Below, in pieces: positions 9,087 through 17,893 of a DNA stretch of 64,000 nt. Below the pieces are notes generated by a model, which made no database searches, was not told where the DNA came from, and saw nothing but the letters and a program-made list of their open reading frames with translations. The position numbers and the translations under genes are program-made. Every line of letters begins with the position of its first letter. The stretch's first letter is position 1. This DNA comes from Desulfurococcales archaeon (lineage in GTDB: Archaea; Thermoproteota; Thermoprotei_A; Sulfolobales; Fervidicoccaceae): assembly GCA_009904015.1 (NCBI GenBank), contig WYEQ01000035.1, positions 1-64,000 of the forward strand. The letters run 5' to 3'.

Positions 9087-10245
9087 TAGCTTCTTCCCAG
9101 CACTCCTTGATGCCTTTTGTAAAGACTTCTATATCTCTCTTTGTTATTAAAAATGACGGCAGAAGCCTAACCGTGTTTCTGGCTGCTCTGGAAATAATTA
9201 CTCCTTTCTTGATTAAACATGAGAAGATAAAGTTTATCTGGGCATGCTGACTTATGCCAATCATCAATCCTTTTCCCCTTACGCTTGCGTGTGACACATC
9301 TCTTATTGCTTCTTGAATTTTATTTATTAAATACTCGCTTTTTCTCTGAACCTTACTTTCCACATCAAGCTTAAAATAAGCTTCAATAGCCCCAGCGACA
9401 CCGGCAGCCGCTATTGGGTTAAAACCAAACGTGGAGCCGTGCTCATGGGCTTCCAGTTTCGATGATATCTCTTCCCTTGCAAAAACAACGCTTACTGGTA
9501 CACCGCCCCCTATTGATTTTCCGGCCAGAAGAATATCAGGTTTGACATTATAATGCATGAAAGCCCATAGCTTACCCGTTCTTCCAAAACCAGTTTGTAT
9601 TTCATCAATAATTAGTGGGGCATCGTTTGCCTGACATTTCTCATACAGAGTTTTCAAGAACTCTTCTTTTGCTGGGATTACTCCGCCTTCCCCTTGTATA
9701 ACTTCTATTATTACGCCTGCCACGTTTTCAAAAGAAGCATTATCCAATGCATATACATCATTATATGGTAAAATTAAAGTGTTGTTTAGCAATGGGAAAT
9801 CCTTGTTATAAGCTGGGTTACTACTTGTTATCGATAAAGCACCAAGAGTTCTTCCATGAAAAGAATTGGTGAAGTAAACAACTTTTTTGTCCTTTCCTTT
9901 GTATTTGTACAACAGCTTTAATGCTAGCTCGACGGCCTCGCTTCCTGTGTTCAACAATGCTAAGCTGTCAAGATTTTTGGGAGCAATCCTGGCTAAAGAC
10001 TCCAAAGCCTCTTCCTTTATAGGTGACTTGAATGATGGTGGAAGTATATATATAGTTGATAATGCTTCTTTTATTTTTCCGAGAACAAATGGATTACCGT
10101 GCCCCAAGAAGCCTATGCCGTTTCCAGTGTTAAAATCAACGTATTTCTTCCCCGAAGAATCCCAAACATATTGTTTTTTAGCCTTTACAATTTCTATTGG
10201 GTAGAATTTTTGAAAAGAAAAAAGCTTGATATTCGAATCTGGCAA
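9004..10245 (-). CDS. lysJ: [LysW]-aminoadipate/glutamate semialdehyde aminotransferase
   Basis: This PLP aminotransferase of the ArgD/LysJ class III family transaminates the LysW-bound semialdehyde using glutamate. Visible motifs are NTGSEAVELALKL, TNSFHGRTLGALSIT, IIDEIQTGFGRTGK and the PLP-lysine block LLAGKSIGGG. The 413-residue protein is longer than the usual 385-395. The extra length is a tail of about 28 residues after GIKECWEEA that overlaps lysK, so an ancestral stop has probably been lost. Ribosome site GGTGA precedes the start. One enzyme probably serves both lysine and arginine synthesis, as shown for Sulfolobus. Confidence 0.9.
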   Translation of the reverse strand: MPDSNIKLFSFQKFYPIEIVKAKKQYVWDSSGKKYVDFNTGNGIGFLGHGNPFVLGKIKEALSTIYILPPSFKSPIKEEALESLARIAPKNLDSLALLNTGSEAVELALKLLYKYKGKDKKVVYFTNSFHGRTLGALSITSSNPAYNKDFPLLNNTLILPYNDVYALDNASFENVAGVIIEVIQGEGGVIPAKEEFLKTLYEKCQANDAPLIIDEIQTGFGRTGKLWAFMHYNVKPDILLAGKSIGGGVPVSVVFAREEISSKLEAHEHGSTFGFNPIAAAGVAGAIEAYFKLDVESKVQRKSEYLINKIQEAIRDVSHASVRGKGLMIGISQHAQINFIFSCLIKKGVIISRAARNTVRLLPSFLITKRDIEVFTKGIKECWEEANGERVTEENSVRISSNTLNVWYGAKSS

Positions 10246-10263
10246 TAAGGCATCACCCTTTTG

Positions 10264-10434
10264 TTATTCTCCCCAATCCTCACCTACATTTTCCAGCAGC
10301 TTTAGCGACAACGTCCCGTTATTATTAACTACCTCAAGCATAGCTCCACAGTCGTGTTCGTATATCTCGCCTGGAAGAGCATCGTCTGGTATGTTTATTG
10401 GTCCACTACAGATTGGACAGGTTAGTTTAACCAT
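10264..10434 (-). CDS. lysW: LysW amino-group carrier protein
   Basis: This 56-residue acidic carrier protein protects the amino group of aminoadipate or glutamate during lysine/arginine synthesis. An N-terminal zinc site begins with CPICSGP (Cys6, Cys9) and continues with EHDCGA around residue 29. The chain ends in the diagnostic EDWGE, whose terminal glutamate carries the substrate. It begins the lysW-lysJ-lysK unit and ends 18 bases before lysJ. The other pathway genes (lysX, lysY, lysZ) are not in the window, so the pathway is split in this genome. Confidence 0.93.
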   Translation of the reverse strand: MVKLTCPICSGPINIPDDALPGEIYEHDCGAMLEVVNNNGTLSLKLLENVGEDWGE

Positions 10435-10628
10435 AGAGTACGCACCTCGATTGTTGCTTGTTTAGTATTTGATAATTAAAAAAACGCCTCTCATGATAAC
10501 TTTACTGAAAGAAAAGTCACGCTCAGAACAAGTTATTTATTCATAAAGATGTTTTCATCTTAGATGATAATTTTGAGATTAGTAGAGAATTTATTTATTC
10601 ATGACTAAAAGATTAGCTGGGATGAGGC

Positions 10629-11480
10629 TTGGGCATCTGTCCTCATAGATTCGGGCCAGCAGGTAAACCTATAGAATTTAAGGGAGACTTAGCTGATATT
10701 CCTGCTTTTCTGAAAAGCATTGGTCTTAACGCAATGGAGTATGAAGCCGTTAGAGGAGTGAACATAAAGAAAGAAAACGCCGAAGTTTTTGGGCAAAAAG
10801 CAAGAGAGAATGATGTGCTCCTCAGTCTTCACGGCCCATACTACATTAATTTGGCTTCTCCTGAGGAAAAAACCGTGCAGGCTAGTGTTAGAAGGATATA
10901 TGAGTCTCTAAGGGCCTCGCACTGGATGGGCGCATACGCCGTTGTTATTCATACAGGATACTATGGGGATTTAAACCCAAGCGAAGCTATTAGATTAGCT
11001 ATAAAAGGATACAAGGAAGCCCTCGAGCAGGCCTGGAGCGATGGATACGTGTTTCCATCCGTATCTCCAGAGACAACGGGTAAGACAACTCAAATCGGCA
11101 CGGTTGAGGAGGTAGTCAAGATATGCTTGTCTCTTGGGAAAAAATGTAGACCAACAGTAGATTGGGCTCATATATATGCTAGAACTAAAGGAGAACTTAT
11201 ACAAAAGGTAGATGATGTCATTAAAATAATAGAGTATATAGAGAGCAACCTTGGAAAAGACGCAGTATCGCCTCTACATACCCATTTTTCAAAGATCGAG
11301 TTTGGGAAAGGAGGGGAGAGAGAGCACCACACTTTGGAGGAAGAGCTTTATGGCCCTAGCTTCGATGTAGTGGTAAAGGCCTACAAAGAAGTTGGCGTCA
11401 CCGGAACGTTTATTTCAGAGTCACCTATTTTAGAGAAAGATGCTTTGTTAATGAAGAAGATATGCGAAGATATTTACTAA
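10629..11480 (+). CDS. nfo: Endonuclease IV (AP endonuclease family 2)
   Basis: This zinc-dependent AP endonuclease cleaves DNA 5' to abasic sites in base excision repair. The 283-residue TIM barrel shows metal-ligand blocks SLHGPYYINL, VIHTGYYGD, SPETTGK, TVDWAHIYA, PLHTHFSKIEF and ISESP. The start is TTG 10629. It is preceded immediately by an in-frame TGA, and a GGATGAGG site lies just upstream, so no longer version is possible. A TATA-like GAATTTATTT at 10588-10597 fits a short leader. It stands alone, divergent from lysW. Confidence 0.9.
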   Translation: MGICPHRFGPAGKPIEFKGDLADIPAFLKSIGLNAMEYEAVRGVNIKKENAEVFGQKARENDVLLSLHGPYYINLASPEEKTVQASVRRIYESLRASHWMGAYAVVIHTGYYGDLNPSEAIRLAIKGYKEALEQAWSDGYVFPSVSPETTGKTTQIGTVEEVVKICLSLGKKCRPTVDWAHIYARTKGELIQKVDDVIKIIEYIESNLGKDAVSPLHTHFSKIEFGKGGEREHHTLEEELYGPSFDVVVKAYKEVGVTGTFISESPILEKDALLMKKICEDIY

Positions 11481-11486
11481 AGTTTT

Positions 11487-11681
11487 CTATTGTTTCCTGG
11501 TCTCCCTGTATGACCTAAATAATAATGGTGCCAAGATAAAACTGAATATCACTATAGCTAGTATTAAAACCTCGATTAGACCAACGGAGAATCTAATTAA
11601 AATCAGTAACCAGATTATTAGCAATAAAAAGGCAATAGGCAATAATAACTGAACTTTATTCAATGTTATCGCCCACAGCAT
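11487..11681 (-). CDS. Small two-helix membrane protein, unknown
   Basis: I do not recognise this 64-residue protein. Two hydrophobic segments (LLPIAFLLLIIWLLILI, then IEVLILAIVIFSFILAPLLF) are followed by a basic tail ending RSYRETRKQ. That suggests a small membrane hairpin with a cytosolic C-terminus. The chosen ATG at 11681 lies 26 bases inside the end of the upstream phosphatase gene, with GAGG about 9 bases before it. A longer reading from 11795 would overlap the phosphatase by 140 bases and is unlikely. It could be cotranscribed with the phosphatase. Confidence 0.45.
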   Translation of the reverse strand: MLWAITLNKVQLLLPIAFLLLIIWLLILIRFSVGLIEVLILAIVIFSFILAPLLFRSYRETRKQ

Positions 11682-12507
11682 CCAGCGCGTCCTCGAGGTA
11701 AGTGTTCGACCACGATGCAACAAGGCTCCTGACCGGTTGTATGTCCTCCAAGGAAAAATCAATATCCATGCCATCAATGTCCTTGAATGTACCATTAAGC
11801 TCTCTCAGTATTCCCAGAGCTGCTGCTAAGTCAATGTTCCTTAGCTTTGCTCTTGCATCAATAAATAAATCGATTTTCCGTAAAGAAAGATAAACTAAAT
11901 CTAAAGCAACACTTCCAAGGCTTCTTGCCTTAATTTTCCCGTATTTTTTCGCTAATGCAGCGTGAATCTTGCTGTGTATGCTCATGGCCTCAGGTTCATC
12001 TCCATAGAAAGCGACAACGATGAAATCAGTGAAGGAACGCGCAGGGGGAGACTCAATTTTTGTCTCTCCAATATAAACCCCTCTATCCACCGAGAAGCTA
12101 ATTGGAATGGGATCAAGAACAGGTACAACAGCACCAGCGACAAGGTCTTTCAGTGTTGCCTGTCCTCTGCTTCTCTGAGCGAAAGCTATGCTTATACTAA
12201 ACCATGGAATACCCAGTGAATAGTTAATTGAACCGTCAAGAGGGTCTATAATAGCTATTAAATCTGAATCGCCCACCTCAATAACCCCTGTCTCTTCCGT
12301 AACTATTTTTCCCTTAAAGCCTAATTCTTTGAGTTGATTAACGATGTAGTTTTCAGCTAGTAAATCAGCTTTTATTGTTTCGTTTTTCTCGACCTCAGAA
12401 AGTTCATTTCCAATTAAGGTGTACTCGTTCTTAAGTTTAGTAGCTGTTTTTACGCCGATGAGCACGGCTAATTCCCTTAGCTTGCCGGACCCGATTTCAG
12501 CTCCCAC
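11656..12507 (-). CDS. Inositol monophosphatase-family phosphatase (possibly FBPase)
   Basis: This is a Mg-dependent sugar or inositol phosphatase of the IMPase superfamily, about 283 residues. Metal ligands are visible in TEETGV and in the signature IDPLDGSINY. A third block, INIDLAAALG-like (RNIDLAAALGIL), takes the place of the usual WD..A motif. Archaeal members often hydrolyse both inositol-1-phosphate and fructose-1,6-bisphosphate, so assignment beyond the family is uncertain. GTG 12507 is preferred because AAGGTG lies 6 bases upstream. The GTG within that motif (12516) is the alternative. Confidence 0.8.
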   Translation of the reverse strand: MGAEIGSGKLRELAVLIGVKTATKLKNEYTLIGNELSEVEKNETIKADLLAENYIVNQLKELGFKGKIVTEETGVIEVGDSDLIAIIDPLDGSINYSLGIPWFSISIAFAQRSRGQATLKDLVAGAVVPVLDPIPISFSVDRGVYIGETKIESPPARSFTDFIVVAFYGDEPEAMSIHSKIHAALAKKYGKIKARSLGSVALDLVYLSLRKIDLFIDARAKLRNIDLAAALGILRELNGTFKDIDGMDIDFSLEDIQPVRSLVASWSNTYLEDALDAVGDNIE

Positions 12508-12528
12508 GATGAACACCTTTTTAAATAT

Positions 12529-13233
12529 TTAAATAATGATATTGGGTTGTAAACATATTTTATAGGTTATCCCTAAAGTCTGCATATATACAAGTATCCT
12601 GTTTAAAGCATGTATTAGTAATTCGTCGCTTATGCCTGGAACGCCTGCTGCTAATCCAAGCACAACTCTGCTATCTATATCTATAGAGGTTAAGCGCGAG
12701 TCTCTATGTGGGAAGAGATGAACAACTACATCTTTTGATAAGAGGATAGGTAATCCTTTAGGGAGTATTTCCTCGTCTTTTCCAATTGGGTAGAATTTTT
12801 CTCCCCCGTTGCTAATAGTTAATTTCAGGTTTCCCGGGAGCTTGTTGACATCGTATAGGCCAATTGAAACCATAGTTTCAGCGCTAGCCAGGTTACCAGC
12901 ATCGACGACTGGCTCGATGGCGTCTATCCCCTTCCCGCTCAAGAGCCTTCGTGCTAGAGCCTCTCCAGCTGGCCTTGTTTTTGTTGGGTCAATACCTATT
13001 TTCCAGTAGAAGTCCCTATAAGCCCTCACAACAGGATGACTCTTAAGGTTTTCAAGGGTCTTTATATCAATTAGTAGCTTTGCTTTGATTTTATATAAGG
13101 CTTCATTGTAGACTTTTAAATAATGGTCATTCATAGCTGGTTTTTTATCTACCGAGAAACACATCACGCCTAGCTTCACTCCGAGTGCTTTTGTAGCAGA
13201 ATCTACTTCGATCTTTTTTCCCATACACTCCAT
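12529..13233 (-). CDS. Solo B3/B4-domain protein (PheRS beta-like editing domain)
   Basis: This protein of about 234 residues resembles the B3/B4 domain of the phenylalanyl-tRNA synthetase beta chain, found here without synthetase domains. Typical blocks are FYWKIGIDPTKTRPAGEALA and SAETMVSIGLYDV, with a late GVPGISDELL. B3/B4 in PheRS edits mischarged tRNA. Free-standing versions are widespread and poorly studied, and an editing or tRNA-binding role is inference. Several starts are possible (GTG 13245, ATG 13233, ATG 13224), none with a strong ribosome site. The N-terminal MNKCMECMGKK leader, present only in the longest version, is suspect. Confidence 0.75.
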   Translation of the reverse strand: MECMGKKIEVDSATKALGVKLGVMCFSVDKKPAMNDHYLKVYNEALYKIKAKLLIDIKTLENLKSHPVVRAYRDFYWKIGIDPTKTRPAGEALARRLLSGKGIDAIEPVVDAGNLASAETMVSIGLYDVNKLPGNLKLTISNGGEKFYPIGKDEEILPKGLPILLSKDVVVHLFPHRDSRLTSIDIDSRVVLGLAAGVPGISDELLIHALNRILVYMQTLGITYKICLQPNIII

Positions 13234-13297
13234 ACACTTATTCACTAACAGTTTTTTATTCCGTAGATACTAAAAATCATTTCCATGGAGAAATACT

Positions 13298-14287
13298 GTG
13301 ACTGGTAATAAACAAATAATGATTTATATAATAACGCACAATGACCTGGACGGCGTTGCTAGCGCGGCTATTTACCTCTCATTAGCGAGAAGGATATTCA
13401 GCAACAATAATGTAGAGATTCACTTCGTAGAACCAAGCGGCTTGCTCAATCTACTTCAAAAAAGCATGAAGATAGACGATAACAGTATAGTTGCCTTAAT
13501 GGATTTAGGAATGAATGAGTCGATATTGCCGGAATTATCACACTATCTGTCGAGCCTCTCTAAGAGGAATATTAGGATTGAGTGGTATGACCATCACGTT
13601 TGGAGTGAAAAGTGGATTGAAGCTTTATCATCAGTAGGCGTAGCAGTTTTTATTGATAAATCCACTTGTGGCGCGGGCGTCGTATATAGATATTCTTTCC
13701 CCGGCGTTGAGAGAGAAGAGTGTCACCCAATGCTTGTGGAGGCGGTCTGCGGCGCTGACCTGTGGTTATGGGATAACCCGATATCTCCACTACTTTATAG
13801 AGCAACACGAATGCCTAGAGGAAAGAAGGGCGATAGCTTTAGGCGCTATCTCGTGGAGGAGTTCAGTAAATGCAGATTACTAAATGATGAGCTAATAAAC
13901 AAAGCTGAAGCTAACCTAGACGCTGAGCTGTCAGGGTACAAGAAAATACTACGTGAAACACAAGTAATCAATATATGCAACGAGAAGATCGGCATTTTAT
14001 ACAAAGAACTTGATCACCCCGGAATTAGCCTATCGGCAAACTACCTTCTGGGAAAGCTGGAGCTTGACTTAGCTGTTGTGGTTAAGCCTGACGGCTCAGT
14101 TAGTTTTCGATCAAGAAAAGGAATAGCGAGGAAGTACGCTTTGTGCTTTGGTGGCGGGGGTCACCCTAACGCTAGTGGTGGGAGGGCTGATTTATCGTTG
14201 ATTCAAAAGTTCTTGTCGTTAATCCCGTTTCTTAAGAAGCGCGTTCTTCTCGGCTATGTTAAAAGGAAGCTCACTAGCTGCTGCTAG
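13298..14287 (+). CDS. DHH-family phosphoesterase
   Basis: This is a cytosolic DHH/DHHA1 phosphoesterase of 329 residues, probably acting on short oligonucleotides or single-stranded nucleic acid. Metal motifs are HNDLDGVASA near the N-terminus, VALMDLGMN, and WYDHHVW. The DHHA1 glycine-rich motif CFGGGGHPNASGG is near residue 290. The GTG start at 13298 has TGGAG about 8 bases upstream. ATG 13319 is an alternative that would remove seven residues before MIYIITHND. Whether it acts as a nanoRNase, a RecJ-like exonuclease or a cyclic-dinucleotide phosphodiesterase cannot be decided here. Confidence 0.8.
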   Translation: MTGNKQIMIYIITHNDLDGVASAAIYLSLARRIFSNNNVEIHFVEPSGLLNLLQKSMKIDDNSIVALMDLGMNESILPELSHYLSSLSKRNIRIEWYDHHVWSEKWIEALSSVGVAVFIDKSTCGAGVVYRYSFPGVEREECHPMLVEAVCGADLWLWDNPISPLLYRATRMPRGKKGDSFRRYLVEEFSKCRLLNDELINKAEANLDAELSGYKKILRETQVINICNEKIGILYKELDHPGISLSANYLLGKLELDLAVVVKPDGSVSFRSRKGIARKYALCFGGGGHPNASGGRADLSLIQKFLSLIPFLKKRVLLGYVKRKLTSCC

Positions 14288-14312
14288 CAAAGCTTCCTCA
14301 CAGCTCTTTTAA

Positions 14313-15656
14313 CTATGATTTCACAAGGTTCTTGGTACGGCAAACCGGGCATACCCTTGTTATCTGAACCACTTTTTCGCTATCCATGCCGCTTTCTATC
14401 ATCTTTTTTTCTATATACTCAATTCTTCTTCTTGAGCCCACCGGGGAGCCACAATAGATACAATTAATCATCTCATCGTGAGCTAGAGTTTTATAGCCAT
14501 TATAAGTTAGAAGAGGCTCGAATCGCGATATAGCTTGGGTGGGGCAAGCGTACATGCAGTTGTAGCAGCCTTGGCAATAGTTCAGCTTTAGTAGCAGCCT
14601 TGGCAATTTTGGTTCAGATTCAAGCTCGAGCGCTTCGTAAGGGCAGGATTTAACACATGCACCACAGAATATACATTTTTGATTCTCCACGATTGGAACA
14701 AATGACCGTATTGAATCTGGCTTGTAGCTCGAGAGCCCCTTTCCCTCAGCTTGTAGAAGCATGCTTAGTTGAGGAACTAGGTTCTTAGAATCAATGTTTG
14801 TTTGATTAGCTTTCTTCTTGGTTTTCAGAGCTTCATTTATGAATTCATCGTCAACTTCTTCGTTAGTTATTGCGTAGAACACGTTGTTTAGATACAAGTT
14901 TTTGATGTCTTTCTGTATATAACTTAAGTATGGATTTAGTGGTCCGAGGAGAAATGCCGGCACCCCATATATTCTATGTAAGAGTGGAAGCCACCAAGGA
15001 ACCATCGAATTGGTAACCGGTATCCCCAACACATTATTGCTCCATTTTGATATCACAGCGTATGCTTTCTCTTCGATGCTTAAAGCGTAGTATAGAACCA
15101 CCGTAGATATAGGCCTGTTGCTTAATGAAGCAAGAAGACTTTTAATCCCATCAAACGGCAACAAAGGGTTCTCAAGAACCTGAACAGGAAGAAAAGAGTA
15201 GCAAACACCGCACTCGTTACATCTAGATTCAACCATTGAGACCAAGTCTTCCAGTAAAGCTCCATAAGGGCATATTTTTGAAAACAAACGTTTTGCATCG
15301 CTGTTTAATAGATGAAGACTAGGCCCAGGTATAGGTCCATTAATATATTCTTTAAGGCTTCTCCATAAAGAAAAAATCTCTCTTCTACTTACAGCTTTGC
15401 TCCTGCTGATTCTTGATGGAGGAACCCCCAGTTTGAGCCTCTCTCGCAAAAGGATACGGATAGCACTGAGCAAGTCATCATCTATATCTGCGTTGTATGC
15501 ATGAACATGGAAATGTTGCCAAACAAAGGATTTTTCTCTTAGGATTCTGTAGGCAGGGATAGGTCTCTTAAGCAAAATAATTCCTGCTGATAAATTTTCA
15601 GTAGCATCAATGAGTTCTTTCTCATCGCCAATAATAATGGTCTTTATATCCGTCAA
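14313..15656 (-). CDS. Multi-cluster ferredoxin-like Fe-S protein, unknown
   Basis: I do not recognise the family. The 447-residue protein has a ferredoxin-type double [4Fe-4S] domain: CIFCGACVKSCP followed by CQGCYNCMYACP. A middle block CNECGVC has another potential cluster or zinc site. The tail carries two CxxC pairs (CIYCG and CPVC) that look like a zinc ribbon. The first 300 residues have no obvious catalytic motif. No partner oxidoreductase is adjacent: DHH converges on it and tRNA-Arg lies upstream. An electron-transfer or maturation role is possible. Start is TTG 15656. Confidence 0.65.
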   Translation of the reverse strand: MTDIKTIIIGDEKELIDATENLSAGIILLKRPIPAYRILREKSFVWQHFHVHAYNADIDDDLLSAIRILLRERLKLGVPPSRISRSKAVSRREIFSLWRSLKEYINGPIPGPSLHLLNSDAKRLFSKICPYGALLEDLVSMVESRCNECGVCYSFLPVQVLENPLLPFDGIKSLLASLSNRPISTVVLYYALSIEEKAYAVISKWSNNVLGIPVTNSMVPWWLPLLHRIYGVPAFLLGPLNPYLSYIQKDIKNLYLNNVFYAITNEEVDDEFINEALKTKKKANQTNIDSKNLVPQLSMLLQAEGKGLSSYKPDSIRSFVPIVENQKCIFCGACVKSCPYEALELESEPKLPRLLLKLNYCQGCYNCMYACPTQAISRFEPLLTYNGYKTLAHDEMINCIYCGSPVGSRRRIEYIEKKMIESGMDSEKVVQITRVCPVCRTKNLVKS

Positions 15657-15745
15657 AGAAGCCCAACCTAGTTCAAAAACTATTAATCATGTGGTTTATG
15701 TTTAAAATATCCATTACGACATAAAATATTTGGCGATAGGTAAGG

Positions 15746-15823
15746 GGGCCCGTGGCCCAGCCAGGATAGGGCACCGGCCTGCGGAGCCGGTGGTCCGGGG
15801 TTCAAATCCCCGCGGGCCCGCCA
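15746..15823 (+). tRNA. tRNA-Arg (anticodon GCG)
   Basis: The acceptor GGGCCCG pairs with CGGGCCC. The D stem is GCCC/GGGC. The anticodon stem is CCGGC/GCCGG with loop CTGCGGA, giving GCG. The T arm is CGGGG-TTCAAAT-CCCCG. The discriminator is G and CCA is encoded (15821-15823). No intron. An AT-rich stretch (ATAAAATATT, about 15721-15730) lies at TATA distance. Confidence 0.95.
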
Positions 15824-15968
15824 TTAAGAATTTAGGAAAGCTAAAGTAAAGTTTATAATAATAATAATTATTTGAAGTATTGGTTTCCATGAAAAAAGTA
15901 ACTAAGCTTTGCATGACAAGAAGATTTAAAAAGTTTAGCTAGACGCTTAGCTAAGTATTATATCAATA

Positions 15969-16409
15969 TTACTCAGTGATTTCTATGTATTTCGATAAGA
16001 ATTCAGATATAATTTTCTCCGCTATTTTCTCTACTTCTTCATCTGAGAAGTCAAGAGAAGGTAGTTTACTTATTCCCTCTTTAGCTACTGTAACTTCGTA
16101 TGTAATGTTTATTCCTTTCTGTCTCAATACATTGGATGCACACATTAACTGACAGCCATTAATTGATATGACGGCTTTTGAGTTTTTAAATAGCTCTATA
16201 TGTGTCTTGCTACCTGCACCAACGGCGGAGAGACAACACATTCTAACTACGTTCGGAAACTGTTTGGTTAATCTTCTAGCGACTTCATTGCCTATTTGCC
16301 CAACGCTTGATGCACCATCGCAAGCAACAATGATGATTAAGTCTTTGGCATGCGTAGCGCAGTGAGGTAATAATTGGTATCTACCGGAGGAAGTTAGCGA
16401 ATCGTTCAC
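15969..16409 (-). CDS. DGC-domain putative zinc-binding protein
   Basis: This 146-residue protein belongs to the uncharacterised DGC-type putative zinc-binding family. Cysteines occur in HCATHAK, ACDGASSVGQIGNEVARRL, RMCCLSAVGAG and INGCQLMCASNV, matching the family layout. No enzymatic function is established for the family. It is often found near redox or metal genes, and here it is divergent from the A-type flavoprotein. The start is GTG 16409 with GTGAT 5 bases upstream. A redox or metal-handling role is inference. Confidence 0.7.
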   Translation of the reverse strand: MNDSLTSSGRYQLLPHCATHAKDLIIIVACDGASSVGQIGNEVARRLTKQFPNVVRMCCLSAVGAGSKTHIELFKNSKAVISINGCQLMCASNVLRQKGINITYEVTVAKEGISKLPSLDFSDEEVEKIAEKIISEFLSKYIEITE

Positions 16410-16564
16410 TCTTAATCACTTTTGTGATTTGATGTGATTTCTAACAATCAAAAGATAATTTAAGATTAGTTAATATTTTTTTATTTATTTACCACAATTA
16501 ACTATTTTTGGAAATCAACGATGTTTTGCTTGGCGAAAAGGCGAGTAGGAATGTTAACTTTAAA

Positions 16565-16574
16565 TTTTATAAAA
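16565..16574 (+). promoter_or_regulatory. TATA box for the A-type flavoprotein gene
   Basis: TTTTATAAAA lies about 72 bases before the GTG start at 16646, in an AT-rich 236-bp gap between divergent genes. The gene has a GAGGTTGTGAT ribosome site. The element is palindromic, so it could also serve the leftward gene. Called from sequence only. Confidence 0.45.
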
Positions 16575-16645
16575 ACAGAAAAGAAAGAAAATAATTGTGT
16601 AGTTATGGTTCTGGAAACCTCATAGCCTTGAAGAGGTTGTGATTA

Positions 16646-17851
16646 GTGGTTGATTATATTATTCAAAAAGTAGTTGAAGATATCTATATTCTTCGCTTGA
16701 ATGACTCCTCGACGAAATACTTTGAGGCATTGTGGGAGATCCCGGAGGGCGTAACGTATAATTCCTTCGTGGTTTTTACCGATGACAGAGTTATAGTAAT
16801 GGATGGGTGGAAGAAAGGTTATGAGCAAACATACATTGAAGCTCTAAAGGAGGTTGTTGAACCAGGTAATATTAATTACATAATAGTCAATCACAGCGAA
16901 CCCGACCATAGCGGTACTATTCCAACCTTAGCTAAGGTAGCTAAGCAATCCTTAATTTTGGGTCACAGGATGGCCATAGAAATATTGCGTTCGTTTTATG
17001 GTCTGGAGGCAAAATACAGGCCGGTTAATGATGGGGAGCTCGTGAAGATATCAGAGGGAGATACTATAGTAACTCATCATGTTCCGTGGCTTCACTGGCC
17101 AGACACTATTGTTAGCTATTTTTTAGAGAAAAAGACCTTGTTTTCTTGCGATGTTTTTGGGTCTTATGGGATACCGAGCCGCGTTTTTTACGAGGAACTC
17201 GGTGATGATGAGAAAAGGCTTTTCAATCATTATGCCAAGAAGTATTTTGTTAATATAATTGGCAAGTACGTGGATTGGGTAACTAAAAATCTTTTGAAAC
17301 TTTCACCTTTACTCAACAATATCGAAATTGTAGCTCCTGGTCATGGTCCTATCTACAAGAATGTTGAGACCCCGCTTAGTTTGTATAGATATCTGGGTTC
17401 TAAAGCCATTGAGAGGAGAAAAACAGTTATTGTATATGCATCAATGTATGGTTTCACGGAAAACATCATTAATACGCTTATAGAGGAAATAGAAAAGAAA
17501 GGGATACATCCACTAGTTTTTAGGATAACGGATAAGAACCAGCCTGTATATAGTGAGTTAATTACAGAGCTTTTTGATGCCGAAAACATAGTTATAGGGA
17601 CGCCCAACTACGATTCAGATATCTATCCATCAATAAAATACGTTGTTGAGCTGATGAAAGCCAAGATTCCTCCGGACAATAAAAGAATAGTGCTATTGTC
17701 GTCATATGGTTGGGGGGCCGTTGCAGCGAGAAAATTAAATGACGTTCTCTCTGAAAAAGGCTTTAGGGTTGTGGATATAGTTGAGTTCAAGGGTAGACCT
17801 ACAGAAAATACAGTTGACTTCCTTAAACGAGTAGTTGAGAAAATAACTTAA
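16646..17851 (+). CDS. fprA: A-type flavoprotein (di-iron oxygen/NO reductase)
   Basis: This is a flavodiiron protein that reduces oxygen to water (or NO) to protect anaerobes. The 401 residues hold a metallo-beta-lactamase di-iron domain with HSEPDHSG (HxExDH), PWLHWPDT, CDVFGSYG and PGHGPIY. From about residue 257 there is a flavodoxin domain with VIVYASMYGFTENI as the FMN phosphate loop, followed by GTPNYDSDIYPS. The start is GTG. The electron donor, probably a rubredoxin or ferredoxin, is not in the window. The adjacent hydrogenase operon is oxygen-sensitive, so protection of that complex is plausible. Confidence 0.92.
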   Translation: MVDYIIQKVVEDIYILRLNDSSTKYFEALWEIPEGVTYNSFVVFTDDRVIVMDGWKKGYEQTYIEALKEVVEPGNINYIIVNHSEPDHSGTIPTLAKVAKQSLILGHRMAIEILRSFYGLEAKYRPVNDGELVKISEGDTIVTHHVPWLHWPDTIVSYFLEKKTLFSCDVFGSYGIPSRVFYEELGDDEKRLFNHYAKKYFVNIIGKYVDWVTKNLLKLSPLLNNIEIVAPGHGPIYKNVETPLSLYRYLGSKAIERRKTVIVYASMYGFTENIINTLIEEIEKKGIHPLVFRITDKNQPVYSELITELFDAENIVIGTPNYDSDIYPSIKYVVELMKAKIPPDNKRIVLLSSYGWGAVAARKLNDVLSEKGFRVVDIVEFKGRPTENTVDFLKRVVEKIT

Positions 17852-17893
17852 TAAATACTTACTAGCGAAAACCTCGCTCATTTAAGGAAGAGC

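Noticed and set aside
15714-15914. Open frame of 66 codons on the minus strand with AGPRGFEPRTTGSAGR
   Set aside because: It runs across tRNA-Arg; this is the familiar antisense shadow of a tRNA gene and not a protein.
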